Assembly: GCA_008360955.1 (NCBI GenBank)
Contig: LUCM01002214.1
Location: 8,721 to 72,720 of the forward strand
DNA: 64,000 nucleotides
From: Fasciolopsis buskii
Taxonomy: Eukaryota; Platyhelminthes; Trematoda; Plagiorchiida; Fasciolidae
Direction: 5' to 3'
Positions 1 to 12,012 of the stretch are shown here, piece by piece. The translations under genes were made by a program, and so were the position numbers. Within the stretch, counting starts at the first letter, position 1; each line of letters starts with the position of its first letter. The notes beneath the pieces were generated by a model that searched no databases, had not been told where the DNA came from, and worked only from the letters and a program-made list of their open reading frames with translations.

Positions 1-345
1 AGAGAGAATTTCCATCAACTAGAACTTTATCAGGGTTGATCCTTTTGAAACTATCTAGGGAGTAACTATTGATAAAATCTGAAGTGGACTGGCTCATATG
101 TTTCTTACTGTGTAAAGAATCGCCGACGGTTGTCATTCAAATAAGGAAAGCTTTCGCATACAAAGGTGAAAGACAAAGCGCCATCTCTTGAATTTGCTAT
201 TACAATGTATTTTTCCAAATCCTTCATTAGCCGTTCTCTGTATTTTTCCAGGATTTTACATAGGCATAGTCTTAAATTCTGCACCGAGGCTATTTAATTA
301 TATAGCCGCGATGTCCTCAACCACCAAGTGAGTTGTCTTTCAGTC

Positions 346-358
346 TATGTGATCAACA
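346..358. repeat. Target-site duplication, left copy (RTE element)
   Basis: The 13-mer TATGTGATCAACA occurs here and again at 4299-4311, exactly at the two ends of the RTE element. The flanking bases differ, so the match stops at the element borders. Confidence 0.8.
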
Positions 359-559
359 TTATCATCATCATCATCGGTTCAGCGTTAAAATAGCAAGGCA
401 AGCTTTCACTGACCCTGCGTTCCAGAGGCTACACGCTTTATATAAAAAATGAATATCCAAGAGGCAAACAGGGAATGGACCTAACAGGCGCGAAAAAGGA
501 CTACAGGATGCTGCTGCAGCCAACATAGAAACAGTTCTAACGGTACAAACGCACGTGTT

Positions 560-1210
560 TTCAATGTCATTCTGATTCGATAAGAAAATGACAGCACGAT
601 CGCCTGTTGTTCACGGATTCACTCTGCCATATCCTTCAGTGTTCTCAGCCAGCAGAGGTCCAAAAGCCTTTCGGACCCAACCACGAAGAGTGATACACCT
701 ACTTTACCTAACTTCGCTGTACATTTTCTCATTACCACGTTGCCACGTCATCTGTTTGGCCTCCACCATGGCTTCTTCCATTCCTTAGGAAAACACAAAA
801 ACGAGGGCACGATGTGGTTAGACGAGTGTTCGCATTACGCAACGCGGTGAGCCAACCAGGCGTATAGTCTACTAACGTTTCATACACTGAAACAAGCTAT
901 TCTTCAGAAAGTGGCACCCAATACCAGATTTTCCTAACCTAGCACCAATTTTCTCACCCGGTCACTCCATCCAATCCTAGCCATTACTACGTTAAACATC
1001 GGTTGTCAAAAACCTCAAACAGGACGAACATCGCCCACAAGCTTAACCAGCGTCTCGCAACCGTTACAACAGAATGAACGCACTGCAAGCCACAGTACAC
1101 ACGACCTTTCAACGTTCAGTGAAATATCAGGCGACGCCACAAGTGCTTCAAATCGTTAGCGTAGGCTGGCCGAGCCTTGGACCTATAAGCATACTTACCT
1201 CCAACCCGAG
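560..1210 (-). pseudogene. RTE C-terminal domain remnant and 3' region
   Basis: No long open frame survives, but minus-strand translation near 780-600 still gives the C-terminal RTE pattern: a Trp-Lys-Lys start, a Lys-Cys-Thr-Ala-Lys-Leu-Gly-Lys-Val-Gly-Val-Ser stretch, and a Cys-Trp-Leu...Thr-Leu-Lys-Asp-Met-Ala-Glu end. This is the domain after the reverse transcriptase that intact copies end with. The 3' untranslated tail follows down to about 359. Confidence 0.7.
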
Positions 1211-1818
1211 CTACCATCTTTGACACGCAGCCACAAGGTAGGTGAAACGGGTCCACATCGTCAGCTCCTCTACAATCCAGTATTCAAGTTCGGGTACTAT
1301 ACTGTCGTCATTCCTGTAGCAGTGCGTCTCTGGCTCCAGGAGGGCAGAGGGGCAGTTCTTAGCACTTTGAAGGCTGCAAAGTACCAATGCCAAAGCACTA
1401 GCGCAACCCGATCTCGACGAGCTCTATCATACTTGCGCATATGGTGCATGGTCCGCCAGACTCGACAGGCACCGGACGTTCGTCTGCATAGAGTCTAGGT
1501 CGCATAGCTTTCCGTCCATTTCCCAGTTGCGACTCCTTAACATCGCGGAGGACCATCCTAAAAGCATCTTCCATCCCTCGTTCCATGACGAGAGTTGAAA
1601 CAGAATGGAGAGATGGGGACACCCCTTGTCGGAACGCCACTTAGTTGTTTCGAATGAACGTGACCGTTCAACGATATACACCTAACGCGACATAGTTTAA
1701 TGCGAATACAAATGCTTGCGCAAACAGGTTCACAAAACTTTCGCGTTGGCATACCCTCCGAGTGGAGAGAGAGCACTGAATAGTGCTGGTTTCGATCCAC
1801 AGAGTACGAAAGCACCTT
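1211..1818 (-). pseudogene. RTE reverse transcriptase, catalytic palm (frameshifted)
   Basis: Three overlapping minus-strand frames cover this part. One contains SGVPTRGVPISPFCFN, a decayed form of the SGVRQGCPISPFLFN block. Another has a Tyr-Ala-Asp-Glu where the catalytic Tyr-Ala-Asp-Asp is expected. The last, 1393-1211, matches the region after the active site (Cys-Lys, Leu-Leu, Glu-Pro-Glu pattern). The switches between frames show several indels. Confidence 0.72.
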
Positions 1819-2631
1819 TCAAGTCGAGGACAGACTCGAGTTCGTAGGGCGCCAGTGTGTGTGGCGCGTTTCGAGTATCTGTCGAAGAGTGAATATTTGG
1901 TCGATGCAACCTCGACCGGGCCGAAATCCGGCCTGTTGTTCGCGGATATTACTCTCGCGAATCGGTGTCAAACGGCGGAGCATTATCGAAGCTAAGATCT
2001 TAGTGATTATCGGAATTAAACTAATTCCACGATAATTGCTGCAGTCACTCCGTGTACCCTTCTTGAAGATGGGTATAATCAGTGACTCACACCACGATGT
2101 CGGGATATGCTCCTCGTTCCAAATATCACGAAGCAAGGAGGTAAGTGATTTCATCAGCACTTCTCCACCCAATTTGAAAAGAACTGAGTGAAGGTCGTCG
2201 GAATCGATTGCTTTTCCCCACTTCAGAAGCCGAATATTCGACTCCACTTCCACTTCCGTTGGGGGATCAAGTGACACCTCCCAAGGATTCACAGATCCAG
2301 ACGTCGAACTAGATACGATATCGTATGGCCAGCTAAACTGATCCTTGAGATGCTCTGCCCAACGGTTCAATCTTTCCTGTCTACCATGGATCAGCTCTCC
2401 AGTCCTATCGCACACGACTTCACTAACCGAAGTCCGTTGCCCACCGCTGTCGCGTATAAGCTTAAACAGTCTTTGACTGTTACCTGAAGCGGACGCCACT
2501 TTCATCTCTTCTGCTACCTTAACCCACAAGTTTTCGCGGTCGTTCCTAAGGCTTATGGTCAACTGACGCTGCAACTGCCGAAGCATCTTATTCATTTCCT
2601 TGCAGTTAGGCAGCTCGCGTTTTTGCTCCAT
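1819..2631 (-). pseudogene. RTE reverse transcriptase, fingers and palm start
   Basis: This 270-residue frame begins close to the stop of the linker frame. It shows reverse-transcriptase block 1 as GKAIDSDDLHSVLFKLGG, block 2 as NYRGISLIPIITKILAS, and the RTE signature QQAGFRPGRGCIDQIFTLRQ near the C-terminal end. The frame is lost just before the first catalytic Asp block, which continues in another frame below 1819. Confidence 0.9.
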
Positions 2632-2636
2632 TAGAA

Positions 2637-3116
2637 TTAGCGATGCTTGCGAGATCCAGTGTTTTTGATGAACACTAGATCTGGGACCGAAGGCGAAATT
2701 CGCTGCTTAATTTGATCCCACTGATCGTCTGCATTGCTACTGGTCGCAGTTCTTAGTTCTTCCCACAGTTTCTGTTCGCGGCTGTTGCGAACAACCGAAT
2801 CAAACGAACGTTCGACAGCCAATCGGGGTTGTGGCCTGCGTCGATGGCCATTGAGCTGCAGCAAAAATCGCATTAAAACTAACGCATGGCCCGATTCAAC
2901 GTACGTAGTCCAATATGATCTACAGTTCTGGACAGAACCGAGCCAATGGTAGCTAACTGCGATATGGTCAATCTGCCTCAAAATACCTGTCGAGTTAGAA
3001 CGCCACGTCGCTGTGCGACGCGAACTGTGTCGGAAATTCGTACTAGATAAGAATAAATGATTATCTGCACAGAATTGGAGAAGTCTTTCCCCGTTGTCTG
3101 TTCGCTTTGCGCCCAC
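2637..3116 (-). pseudogene. RTE endonuclease C-terminus and linker
   Basis: This 159-residue frame overlaps the previous one and continues the endonuclease. It includes the closing motif RQIDHIAVSYHW (near residues 46-57), whose Asp-His pair is the usual end of the AP-endonuclease fold. The rest is the less conserved linker to the reverse transcriptase. A stop at about 2637 separates it from the next frame. Confidence 0.8.
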
Positions 3117-3771
3117 CTAAACACGACTCCGATGCACTCAGTTTTCCAACTTGTGCATTAAAATCACTTGCTACCACTACAATGTCAGAGCGTTTGCTCT
3201 TCCGAACAAGAGTGACGAGGTTATCGTAAAATTCGTCTTTCTCCATATCAGTGCTGCAGTCAGTTGGAGCGTATGCCGAGATAACAAATAGACTGCGCTC
3301 AACACTACTATCCTTTCGGACGCCGACTGATCCCTGAAGTCTCATGGCACACAAGCGACTGTTGACTGGGATCCAGTCTAAAAGGGCTGCTTCAGCCTTC
3401 TCACTCAAGACTATTCTTACACCACGTTGACCCACAGCTTGAGCTGCTTCGTCTCCTGAAGTACGAAGAAAATATCTTGACGAGGCGTTTGGCGCAGTTA
3501 GCTGAATTACTCTACTCGAATTCTGAATTCGTGTTTCATTCACACAGCAGACATCAATCGAAAGTGAGTCCACTGTCAGAGCCAAACACGCCTGTTGGCC
3601 AGCCTGCATTAAAGTGCGCACATTGAACGAACCGAGATTCAGAGGCTGACAAGGCTTGGGGAAATGTGAGCTAACAGACTGAAAACCACCTACTACATTA
3701 CTTGACAAAGAACCGTTGCGAGTATCGGGCGTTATCGGTGGGGACACTGGGTAGGCAGAAGGGGCAAACAA
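3061..3771 (-). pseudogene. RTE endonuclease domain, N-terminal part
   Basis: This 236-residue frame carries the hallmarks of an AP-like endonuclease of RTE elements: LGSFNVRTL near residues 48-56, the metal-binding Glu in CCVNETRI near residue 79, VISAYAPT near residue 166, and the active-site SDFNAQVG near residue 206. In a live element this domain nicks target DNA to prime reverse transcription. The frame ends where a shift moves the rest of the domain to another frame at 3116. Fluke proteins of this type are often auto-annotated as craniofacial development protein 2-like, which is a transposon artefact. Confidence 0.88.
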
Positions 3772-4298
3772 ATTGGGTTGGAGACAGAAGAGACAGGTTG
3801 AACAAAAGAAAGGGAACTTTGGGCAGCAGCATACTTATCACTACCCGCCCCACCTGCGCTCGATGCAATGGGAAACGCGGTCCTGATTAGCCTGCACGGC
3901 GACCGATGCAGTATGGAATTATTTGTAGGCGTGTAACTCATGGGGATTGATGGACGGGCACTGCTAGGGAGTCCAGCCGCTAAGCAGAAGAACGACTAGT
4001 GTTCTCAACCAAAGCCTTTGGTTCTGACAAGAACCTGACCGCAAGGCAACGGGGGACAGCTGAGTGGAAGCCCATCTACCAGGATCAATTATTCTTCCAA
4101 TCGTTTTCCGACTGAGCTGCTAACTTGGACCAACCCCCAACTTGAAGGACCAGGAGACTGCTTCGTCAGGCCTCTACCCATTGACCTTCCAGGCATGATT
4201 GGATGTTCGGCTTGAGATAAGCCATCCTGTATAGCTCGTTGGATCATGGAGGCACGCAAGCCGTCACACCACGTCAAGGTGTAGTCTCATTGTGACAG

Positions 4299-4311
4299 TA
4301 TGTGATCAACA
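4299..4311. repeat. Target-site duplication, right copy (RTE element)
   Basis: Exact 13-bp partner of the copy at 346-358. It adjoins the 5' end of the minus-strand RTE element. Confidence 0.8.
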
Positions 4312-6879
4312 CTTTTCAGCATGTAAGAAATTTGCTCACTAAATTCTTTCGGATCGCACGCATCCTCTGTACAACGATCTTTCAAAGTGCGGCTCTCATA
4401 TTTCAATGCGATGCGCTTTTCGTTCCATACCCTCTAGAATCAATGTTTATAAGAATTGCACTGTCCCATATTTAGCACGTACCCTAACAAACCACGACCG
4501 CGTTTCAGTCGATTTCCTAATCAGCCTACCGTAATGTGCTCTGATCATTCCTCGATGAGTTTTTTCTTTTTGAACTTTTGCAAGGTGAGGAGTGGAACTT
4601 TTCTCTTTTTCTCCCAAGTTTTTTAAGTGAGACGCAACATTTTTCTGTACGCAAAACTCTATACGATACATTGCAATACAATAGCAGGAAGTGCAATGAA
4701 AACCTCTTGTTTTGGTTGACTGCCTATCAAACTCAACTCACAACACACAAATGTTAGGTCCTCTGACCAATCTTTCGCTTGGGAAGCACCGGACTGGAGT
4801 TTCGAATTCATCAGAGCTGAACAGTTATGCACGTCCATCATCGCACCCACAGTTTGAACTCGGGCTATATCGTATGAGAGACGTGTGTGTTACAGCTAGT
4901 CTGCTAGGAATTATTGGATCATGTTTGTCCATGTGTCGTCCTAAGTGATACTAGGCAGTGCCGGACACCTGAACAATCTTTAGCCAATAACTCGGATCAT
5001 CTCGGGAGGGCTGAGCACTGTGGAGGTGAAACAGATGCCTCCTAAGTAGAAGGACCGGGTTTCGAACCCTGGGTCCGTTGACGGATATGCACAACGGATG
5101 ACATCGAAACTGGATTTTGGTGATTCCCGAGTACAAAGTTCGCCGGGGGACTCGAGATTCCTGTGTTATAAGCTGAATCTCATGGGGAGTCAGACAAAGC
5201 AAATCTATCATCAATCCCACAAACTACTCCCAAGTAATTGTGAGGTATAGGCACGGAGTGAAAACCCTAACTAGTCGATCGGTTCGCATAGATGCAATTA
5301 GAATACCAGTTTTGGAGGTCCATATCATCCATCCTCCTCCGAACCGACGAGTGAATACAATAAGTCATATGCTTGAATGCGGTTATCAGTGCCGTCTCTG
5401 CATTAAAATTTTTTACTCTCCAGGTATTTGATTGTCCAACATATTACCTTGCAGTTGATTATTCTCATTTTCTGCTTTTTTCGAGTAGTTCGTGTCTCGC
5501 GGTTCCTACCATAGGATCAGAAAACTCTGATCTAAAGTTTATGGCATTAAAAACTCAAAAGAATTGAGCATAATTAAACTCGTAGGCTTTTCGACCAAAG
5601 GTTTCGTTTTAAAGCGCCTGACCTTGACACTGGCGGCCCGAACTACAATCTGCCGTCCGATATCCAAGGATTCGATTTGTTTCTTGTCCGGTAGTACATT
5701 CGCTGCGAAACACCAGGGTTCATATTCGGACCGAAATTTCGACCGTTTTATTTACGCACAACTAATTGTTGTCATCGCTAAAAGTCCTCGAGCAAATTCT
5801 GCCAAAATCTACGAATACAGTGAGAAGTAAACCATTGTTTGTCATCCCTAATAAAACGTCCAATTTAATGGTTATTTGTGCCTTGATAAGAAATTTGATG
5901 AATCCATGTGTATGCATAAGGCTACTGGAAATCCATGCTCGCAGTGACCATTTGAAGTTCTTCATCGAGACTGATAAAAATATTATCCGTATTAAGATTT
6001 GGCAGTTAGTTATACAATAACAGTGGTATTGTGTTTGTTAGTAAGCAATTTTTACCGTACGACTCAAGTGGCTGTGCAAGTTTGGGCGATTGCGACGACG
6101 GTAGGGGCTGCCACGAGGATGATAACAAAGGTAGCCTCGCAAATAGGTGATTGATTGATCAAAGAAATCCGCGAAATTGCTCAAAGTACAATGTGTAATT
6201 TGAACCCTACCGTCGTTCAGTTTGGCTTGTTAGGAACCAAATGAAGGAGTAAACGAAAAGTGGTCGGTTGGGAGTCCAAGAATGAAGACTCCCGATGATC
6301 CAGACATGCTCCGATTGGATCGTCTATCGTCGATACCACACGGTGTCAAATTTGTGTGTAAACGAATTTAGAAAAGTGGAAATTTTTTTTTCTACCACAC
6401 ACAATGTAACTTCTGTGCCCGGCGATCTTTCCAGTGAGTGTGGAAATTCAGCCAAGACCACGTAATATGCAAACCAAACAGACGGTGAAAAAATTCGCTG
6501 TTTTGTTCCCGTTAACTCGAACAAGTAATGCCTCGGTCGGCTACTATTGTTGAATAGCTAAACGGGTTGCCACAGAAAGTGTTAGATACCACCTCACGTG
6601 ATTACTTCAAGCTAACCACCTTTCCCACGAATTGCAACGACTAGGTCATAAATTCTTGTCTTCCACTTTGTGAGTTTCGGAGTACGGGGGATAGAACGTT
6701 TTAAGTAGATGTGACGATAAATAATTAGAACTTATGAGATGGACGATAAGTCACGGATCCTCGCTGATCAAACGGTCACAACATTTCACCCGCTTGTTCG
6801 TGACCCCCCACTTGGCAGCCCGCCACTAGCCACAATCCATTTACTGATAATGCGTTTCAATATTTTTAGTAAGAAAAGC
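4312..6879. other. Anonymous DNA, no gene recognised
   Basis: Only short stop-bounded frames are present. A tRNA B-box-like palindrome (GGGTTTCGAACCC at about 5056) is seen, but no A box at the right spacing, so no SINE is called. Confidence 0.5.
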
Positions 6880-7150
6880 ATCATCTATCGTAAGGGTCGA
6901 TCGCTTTGAGCTAGCGGACAGTAACCGTGCAAATCAGTGACGGATAGGTGCAACATCACAGCTTGCCCCGTAGCGTAATGGCTAAGGTGTTCGACTCAGA
7001 AACTTTCGTCCCGGGTTCGCGTCCCAGTTCGGGCGCGGTGCGTGTGCACTGCTGATGATTCCTAACAAGCTGGATGAAACAGCTGTACAGTGATTCCATG
7101 GTTTCTTAATGGTCAGCTGAGAGACGATATCATATGGCGAATTATTTCAT
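6880..7150 (+). mobile_element. tRNA-headed SINE, family B (copy 1)
   Basis: An A-box-like GTAGCGTAATGGCTAAGG and a B-box-like GGGTTCGCGTCCCAG stand about 35 bp apart (6971-7030). The same leader, ending AGTAACCGTGCAAATCAGTG, and the same tail (GGATGAAACAGCTGTACAGT, then a Lys-codon-free CCATGGTTTCTT segment) occur at 36.5-37.3 kb and 54.9-55.2 kb. The head resembles a tRNA with loop CTCAGAA, possibly tRNA-Leu-derived. This copy loses the family 3' end after about 7150. Confidence 0.75.
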
Positions 7151-7441
7151 GAAAAGCATCTTTATCGGATCGGGTTGTGCATGAGTAATTGGCAGTTTCT
7201 GTGCTCGACTAGCCTGTTTCCAAAAACTTGTCCATCGATTTCTCCCAGTGAATTCATCCACACTTCAAAAGTCAACTAATAATTCGTATTTTTTTGCTAA
7301 TGTTACGTTTGTTCGAGCAAGGCAGGCTTCAATTTGCATGACAACAAACAATTCGCAGAGGTCCAGGTGAAATACTGCCTGGCCCCACCGTAAATTGTTA
7401 ACGTCGACAGTACCAAGAGCATCAAATGACCGAACACAATC

Positions 7442-7788
7442 CATGGTTGGCGGTGGCCAAACGGATTAGCTCGGTGGCGTTTGGACTTGAAGGTTGTGGG
7501 TTCGAATCCCCCCACCGCCGGTCAACTTCCCCACTTGGCAGCCCCTAAGTTGGCCACTGTCCGCTTCCTGAAAAATGAAGTATCTTGTTAGTTCACTTGT
7601 AGAAGAAGTAAAAGATAAAAAGATAAAATATCCAGTCTATTCGATATGCGTTGCAACACTGGACATCATCACAACACTCGACTACACAGTATACAATCTC
7701 CACTCCTCTGCTGACCGTGGCTTCCTTCCTCCGAAGTGATGTACGTTTTTATTTCATTAATAAAAGAAGTAAAAGATAAAAGATGCTC
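7442..7788 (+). mobile_element. tRNA-headed SINE, family A, composite copy with TSD
   Basis: The head has a 7-bp acceptor-stem-like pairing (GGCGGTG at 7444 with CACCGCC near 7515) and a B box GGGTTCGAATCCC, the signs of a tRNA-derived RNA polymerase III promoter. The body ends in GAAGTAAAAGATAAAAAG near 7605-7625. A second, headless copy of the body and tail follows at about 7696-7787. The 10-bp repeat ACCGAACACA at 7429-7438 and 7789-7798 flanks both together, so the dimer inserted in one event. Confidence 0.78.
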
Positions 7789-7800
7789 ACCGAACACATA

Positions 7801-8246
7801 GTCATTTGCTTGTGACAAAAGTATCATCTTCGACATTTTGACAAAAAATACCGGACTAGTTATCGTGCATGCAAGTTAGTCTACGCCGACCCGATACACA
7901 TTTAAAAAAGCGATCAAGTTTTTCGAGAATTTTTAATTGATTCCTGAAGGTGAATACGGAATGGAACGTGTACTTTCACGTACCGGGTATTTGTCTATAT
8001 CACCTCTGGACGTATCGGTTCCACAACTGATATCCAGCCATCCAAAAATAGGCCGCACGCAAACGAGTTCACAATCCGGTTAAATGTGGTGTCTTGTCCA
8101 AATTGGATAGCACCTTGGGCTTCTACACCTCCCTCCCGCTTCTTTGTCATTAGCCTCCACTACATTAAAAGTGGTGTACGGGTGTTCCGTGTCCTCGGTC
8201 CTGTTTAAACAGGATAATACGATTCAGAAATGATGAACAATTGATC
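7801..8246. other. Anonymous DNA
   Basis: No coding frame, RNA gene or repeat recognised. Confidence 0.4.
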
Positions 8247-8249
8247 TTA

Positions 8250-8273
8250 ACACACACACACACACACACACAC
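8250..8273. repeat. (CA)n microsatellite
   Basis: Uninterrupted CA dinucleotides, about 11-12 units. Confidence 0.9.
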
Positions 8274-8822
8274 GTCTTCATCAGATCGCCAAATTGACTG
8301 TCAAGTGAATCGGAACGGGCAAAAGTACAAGCCCACACGTCCTAACAAACATTCGTGACCTGAGAGTGTGAGTCCAATGACGTTCCGTGCTGATTTTCAC
8401 GTACACGTTTCAACCAATCGTTTGTTACGAATACGTTTGTTTAATGTTTAGGATACCGGAATTCAGTAGTCGGTTTCATACCAGTTTCACGGGGGTAGCG
8501 TTTATTGGAAAACTATTCTCGTGCAATTAACTATGAGGATAAGTGCAAAACAAATTTCATTACAAAATTAAACGATTCGTAATTAGGCGATTCTTTGATA
8601 TAAGGTTCTCATTTCCCTGTCCGTGTATTTGGTTGCGTGTTTGCACGCCGAAAATTTGTAACTAAACACAAATATTTCTTGGTAAGAATTAGTATGAAAG
8701 AAACCAAACGCTATAGTGACAAAGTGACAAACGTTTGTAGTGAATATGCAATTCATTTTTAGTGGCAGATTGTCAATATGTTATTCGAAAATCAATGAAC
8801 AATCAGATGTAAAATTTTTCTT

Positions 8823-8965
8823 GAGAAAGGCTGTCCACAGTAGTCGAAATGTTGGTGCATTACATCCACCGACAACGCTGTATTATTGACATTATATCAT
8901 GCACAATAAAAACTAATACATGGAGCATCGATTTTTCGATACACTCCTTACGTCATTTGGTCCTG
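8823..8965 (+). repeat. Dispersed repeat D, longest local copy
   Basis: The first half (CTGTCCACAGTAGTCGAAAT and onward) matches 20193-20280. The second half (ACAATAAAAACTAATACATG then GAGCATCGATTTTTCG) matches 18345-18400. No coding potential or terminal structure is visible; the family is unnamed here. Confidence 0.6.
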
Positions 8966-10125
8966 ATATTTACAAACAATGTGTATTCTTTGTAAAAAAA
9001 GTTAATATGTCAAAATTTTGTTGCCCTATGAGGACAGTAAAGGAAAATATTAAGTTACCCATCCTGTTGGTCCCGTTGTATTTCGTGTGGATCACACTTT
9101 GTCACTATCCACAGAATTTCGGAACTGTCAAGACTGTTCGGAATGTCAAGCTGCCTGGCCTTGTGGATCTATGATCTTATCCAAATAACATGGTTACTTT
9201 ATCCTATACTTACTGTAGGGTATAGTGATTATGTTCGCACTGGTCTGAAAGCCGGTAACAAATATGCGAATATCAGGTCTTGCGGCAAACTCTATTTTCT
9301 ACCGAATTCCGGGTGTTTTTGAACATGTTTCTCAGGTAATTTTGAAAAATTCTATAGAATCGGTTAAGCCCAAGCAACTTTGGTCATCAGGATAATGTTG
9401 TCCAGACATGGACGATTTATGAGACATTAAAGTAAAAAAAGTCATGTGATCAACAAAAGTCTCTCTTTTATTCATTAGCCCAATCAGATTATACTTCTTT
9501 GACCATGGTAAAGATATTTCCCTGTAGAATTGCAAAATTCTGCATCGTCTAAGATCTAGTCTCAATTACTATCATTGAACAGTTCAGTTTATGACATGGA
9601 AAAATACGCATTGGTGTAACATGCACGATTTCAGAACTCTTCCTGAAACGTGAAAAGTGGAAAGAAAATACCCGGTAACCGAAGCTCTGTAGGCGCATCA
9701 ACCATCTTCAAACGCTTACAAAGTCAGAATGGAGATGAGGACATAAAAACAACTCATCACAAGAAAGTCAACTTGGAAGATGAACTTGAAGTCATTTTGG
9801 GGATGTTTCGTTGAACCATCGTGCTTTTCGTGTGACCAGTATTTATCCGCGATTCTTCAGTTTTAGGATAAAGGCAACGGTCAGACTATATCCACTTAAT
9901 GTAGCTACCATTTTTCTTTACAAACTTAGTCCTGTGCTGTAAAATACTACTCTTATTATATTTTTTCAGATAACAATAATACCAGCGATGGCATAGCAAA
10001 TAAGAATACCAAATCATTTGTGCTTCTATAATCCTCAAAATAATTTCCATCCGACTATTCTTCAAGTCCAACAGGAACTGAGCAATTCAGGATGATGATA
10101 CTCAGTATACTTAAGAGTCAGTATA
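8966..10125. other. Anonymous DNA
   Basis: Short frames only; none shows a family motif or a convincing pair of splice sites. Confidence 0.4.
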
Positions 10126-10127
10126 CC

Positions 10128-10147
10128 GTATATATATATATATATAT
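10128..10147. repeat. (TA)n microsatellite
   Basis: About ten TA units. Another of similar length lies at 11219-11240. Confidence 0.85.
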
Positions 10148-11218
10148 TAATTTGAAGCTTGACGAAAGTTACTCAGCTCCCCTCCTCCCCTTTGATAACA
10201 TATTATTGAGTAATGCAAAGGGTTTACAATCTCATTCTAGGAGAGTTGACAAGGCGATGCCATGTTTAATATCCCATCGATGGCGAAACTCAATTTCCAG
10301 TTAACCATCAGTGCATGCTTGGACGACTTTCTAAATTTTTCTTCTCTATTGTATGCACAATGCAGATTAAAACATGATGTGCTCGTTGTATGCTAGCATT
10401 CGGTTAAAGTATGCTGTTTGTTTGAAAGTCTTTTTTTGACCTAGTTGGATAATCCTCTTCGAATAATCTTTTCAGACATTGAGGTTTGGTCTTCGCAACC
10501 GGTAGCTATTACCACGCAGAAAGGTTCACTAGAATGCGTCTCCTATGTCAAAATATCAAAACCGTGAATTGAAACACTCACGGCACAAACCCACGACCGA
10601 CCGAAAATGTCACAACATCTTCCGTTGCGGTTTGTTGCAGCAGCAACGTATTTGAAGCATTTACCCTGCCCGGTCATGTAAGTTATGAAATTTACGGGCA
10701 GATGAATGAGTAGATGAAAATCCGAGGTTCTCCAACTAGTGAGAAGCTTGCATTAATCGTACGAAAAGTTATTCGGCAAAATTGACCATCATGCCAAATA
10801 GTGCACAACTATCCGTTGTCTCCTGACTGGTTACCATGTCTGAAGTAATGGTACCTCATATGGTACCATATCACTCCCAGCTTCAGGGTCGGGTGTGGGG
10901 GGCACCCCTACCATAGGACGTCTCTTACGATGTGCCCCATCCAAAAGACATCCACGCCAAACATGTCAGAAAATGTGTTCTGTTTCACTTGTCGTTTGCT
11001 AACCTTGAGATGAAAAAATTCGAGTACACACATTTCAAACTTTACCGAACTTCTCAGAAGTCTGTGGACTGTGGTGATTGATTATTTCAATTTTCATTTC
11101 ATAAATGGCTCCCTGAGGTATAATCGTTTGAACGACTCAGATTTTTCATCATGTATTTTGAATCGAGTGATATCAAATTATACGTTCGTAGTGCAATGTT
11201 CATCGAGCTTCCACCGTA

Positions 11219-11240
11219 AATATATATATATATATATATG
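11219..11240. repeat. (TA)n microsatellite
   Basis: About ten TA units in anonymous sequence. Confidence 0.85.
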
Positions 11241-11932
11241 TACACATTACAAACTCTTCCAGATCTTGGGCGACTGGGAATCATCCGGAAGGTCTGTAAT
11301 ACCGTACAATCTGTTCGTTTATATCTGGTACCCTTTGCAAATGGGGATTCAGAATCCGAACACGTTACCGCCTGCCAGTAGCTAGTATGATGTGAAATCG
11401 ACGGGGTCCACACACAAATATTCTTTATTTTCGTAAAACTCCAACATTTTCACGAAACTCGTCCGTAACGGCTGTCGCAAAATGTGAAAGAAGCATATTC
11501 TTATTTAAGATTATCAAATGACACAAATCCTTGTACATTTGGTTCATTGAAAATCTGAAAAGGCAGTAATCAAATTTTAAGTTCACAATACCAATAGACC
11601 AGACGACTTTTGGCCGGCAATAGTTACATCTTAGCCCGGAAATTATCAAACCGTTTGTGCTTCCATTTCTTCGGAGCAATTTTCTTTAACAGTCATAGGA
11701 CTTGTGCAATGCATCGTCAATGTAATGCACTTGAATTTTTTCTACATCCAGGTAGATCTATTAGAAATTACAGAACATTAAACAGCTGCATAACTGCTAG
11801 ATGGAATCACACAACACAGAGGACAAGGTGAACGGGAAGTGTTTGAGTGTTGTCAGTTATTTTGTTCTTATTTTAGCAACAACAACGACAACATATGGAA
11901 TTGGAAATCTGCTTACGAACTAGGAATCTCAG

Positions 11933-12012
11933 AGTTAACGTTACCAGCCAGATTCGAACCAGCTACCCACCGCTTACCAATATCTTGTGTCACTGAGTTA
12001 CCGTGGACACGG
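11933..12012 (-). mobile_element. tRNA-like SINE head fragment, family C (tentative)
   Basis: Read on the minus strand, GGTAACTCAGTGAC (A-box-like) is followed about 35 bp later by GGTTCGAATC (B box). Spacing fits a tRNA-derived promoter, but no second copy was found in the window and the acceptor stem does not close, so a decayed SINE head is more likely than a tRNA gene. Confidence 0.4.

Larger units (their letters stand above)
359..4298 (-). mobile_element. Near full-length RTE-type non-LTR retrotransposon
   Basis: The element reads on the minus strand. From 5' to 3' it holds a leader of about 520 bp (4298-3772), an AP-type endonuclease, a linker, a reverse transcriptase and a C-terminal domain, and it ends in a short GAT/TGAT repeat (about 359-375), the kind of tail RTE elements use. 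It is 3,940 bp long and bounded by a 13-bp target-site duplication, so it inserted as a unit. Frameshifts and stops break the polyprotein into at least five frames, and the catalytic Tyr-Ala-Asp-Asp reads Tyr-Ala-Asp-Glu, so this copy is inactive. Class assignment rests on motif order and length; the subfamily is not determined. Confidence 0.88.

Noticed and set aside
5040..5080. Possible tRNA or SINE head (GGGTTTCGAACCC)
   Set aside because: B-box-like palindrome only; no A box or acceptor stem at the right distance, no second copy.
6971..7030. Functional tRNA gene
   Set aside because: Box spacing fits, but stems do not close and the sequence recurs with identical flanks, so it is the head of a SINE.
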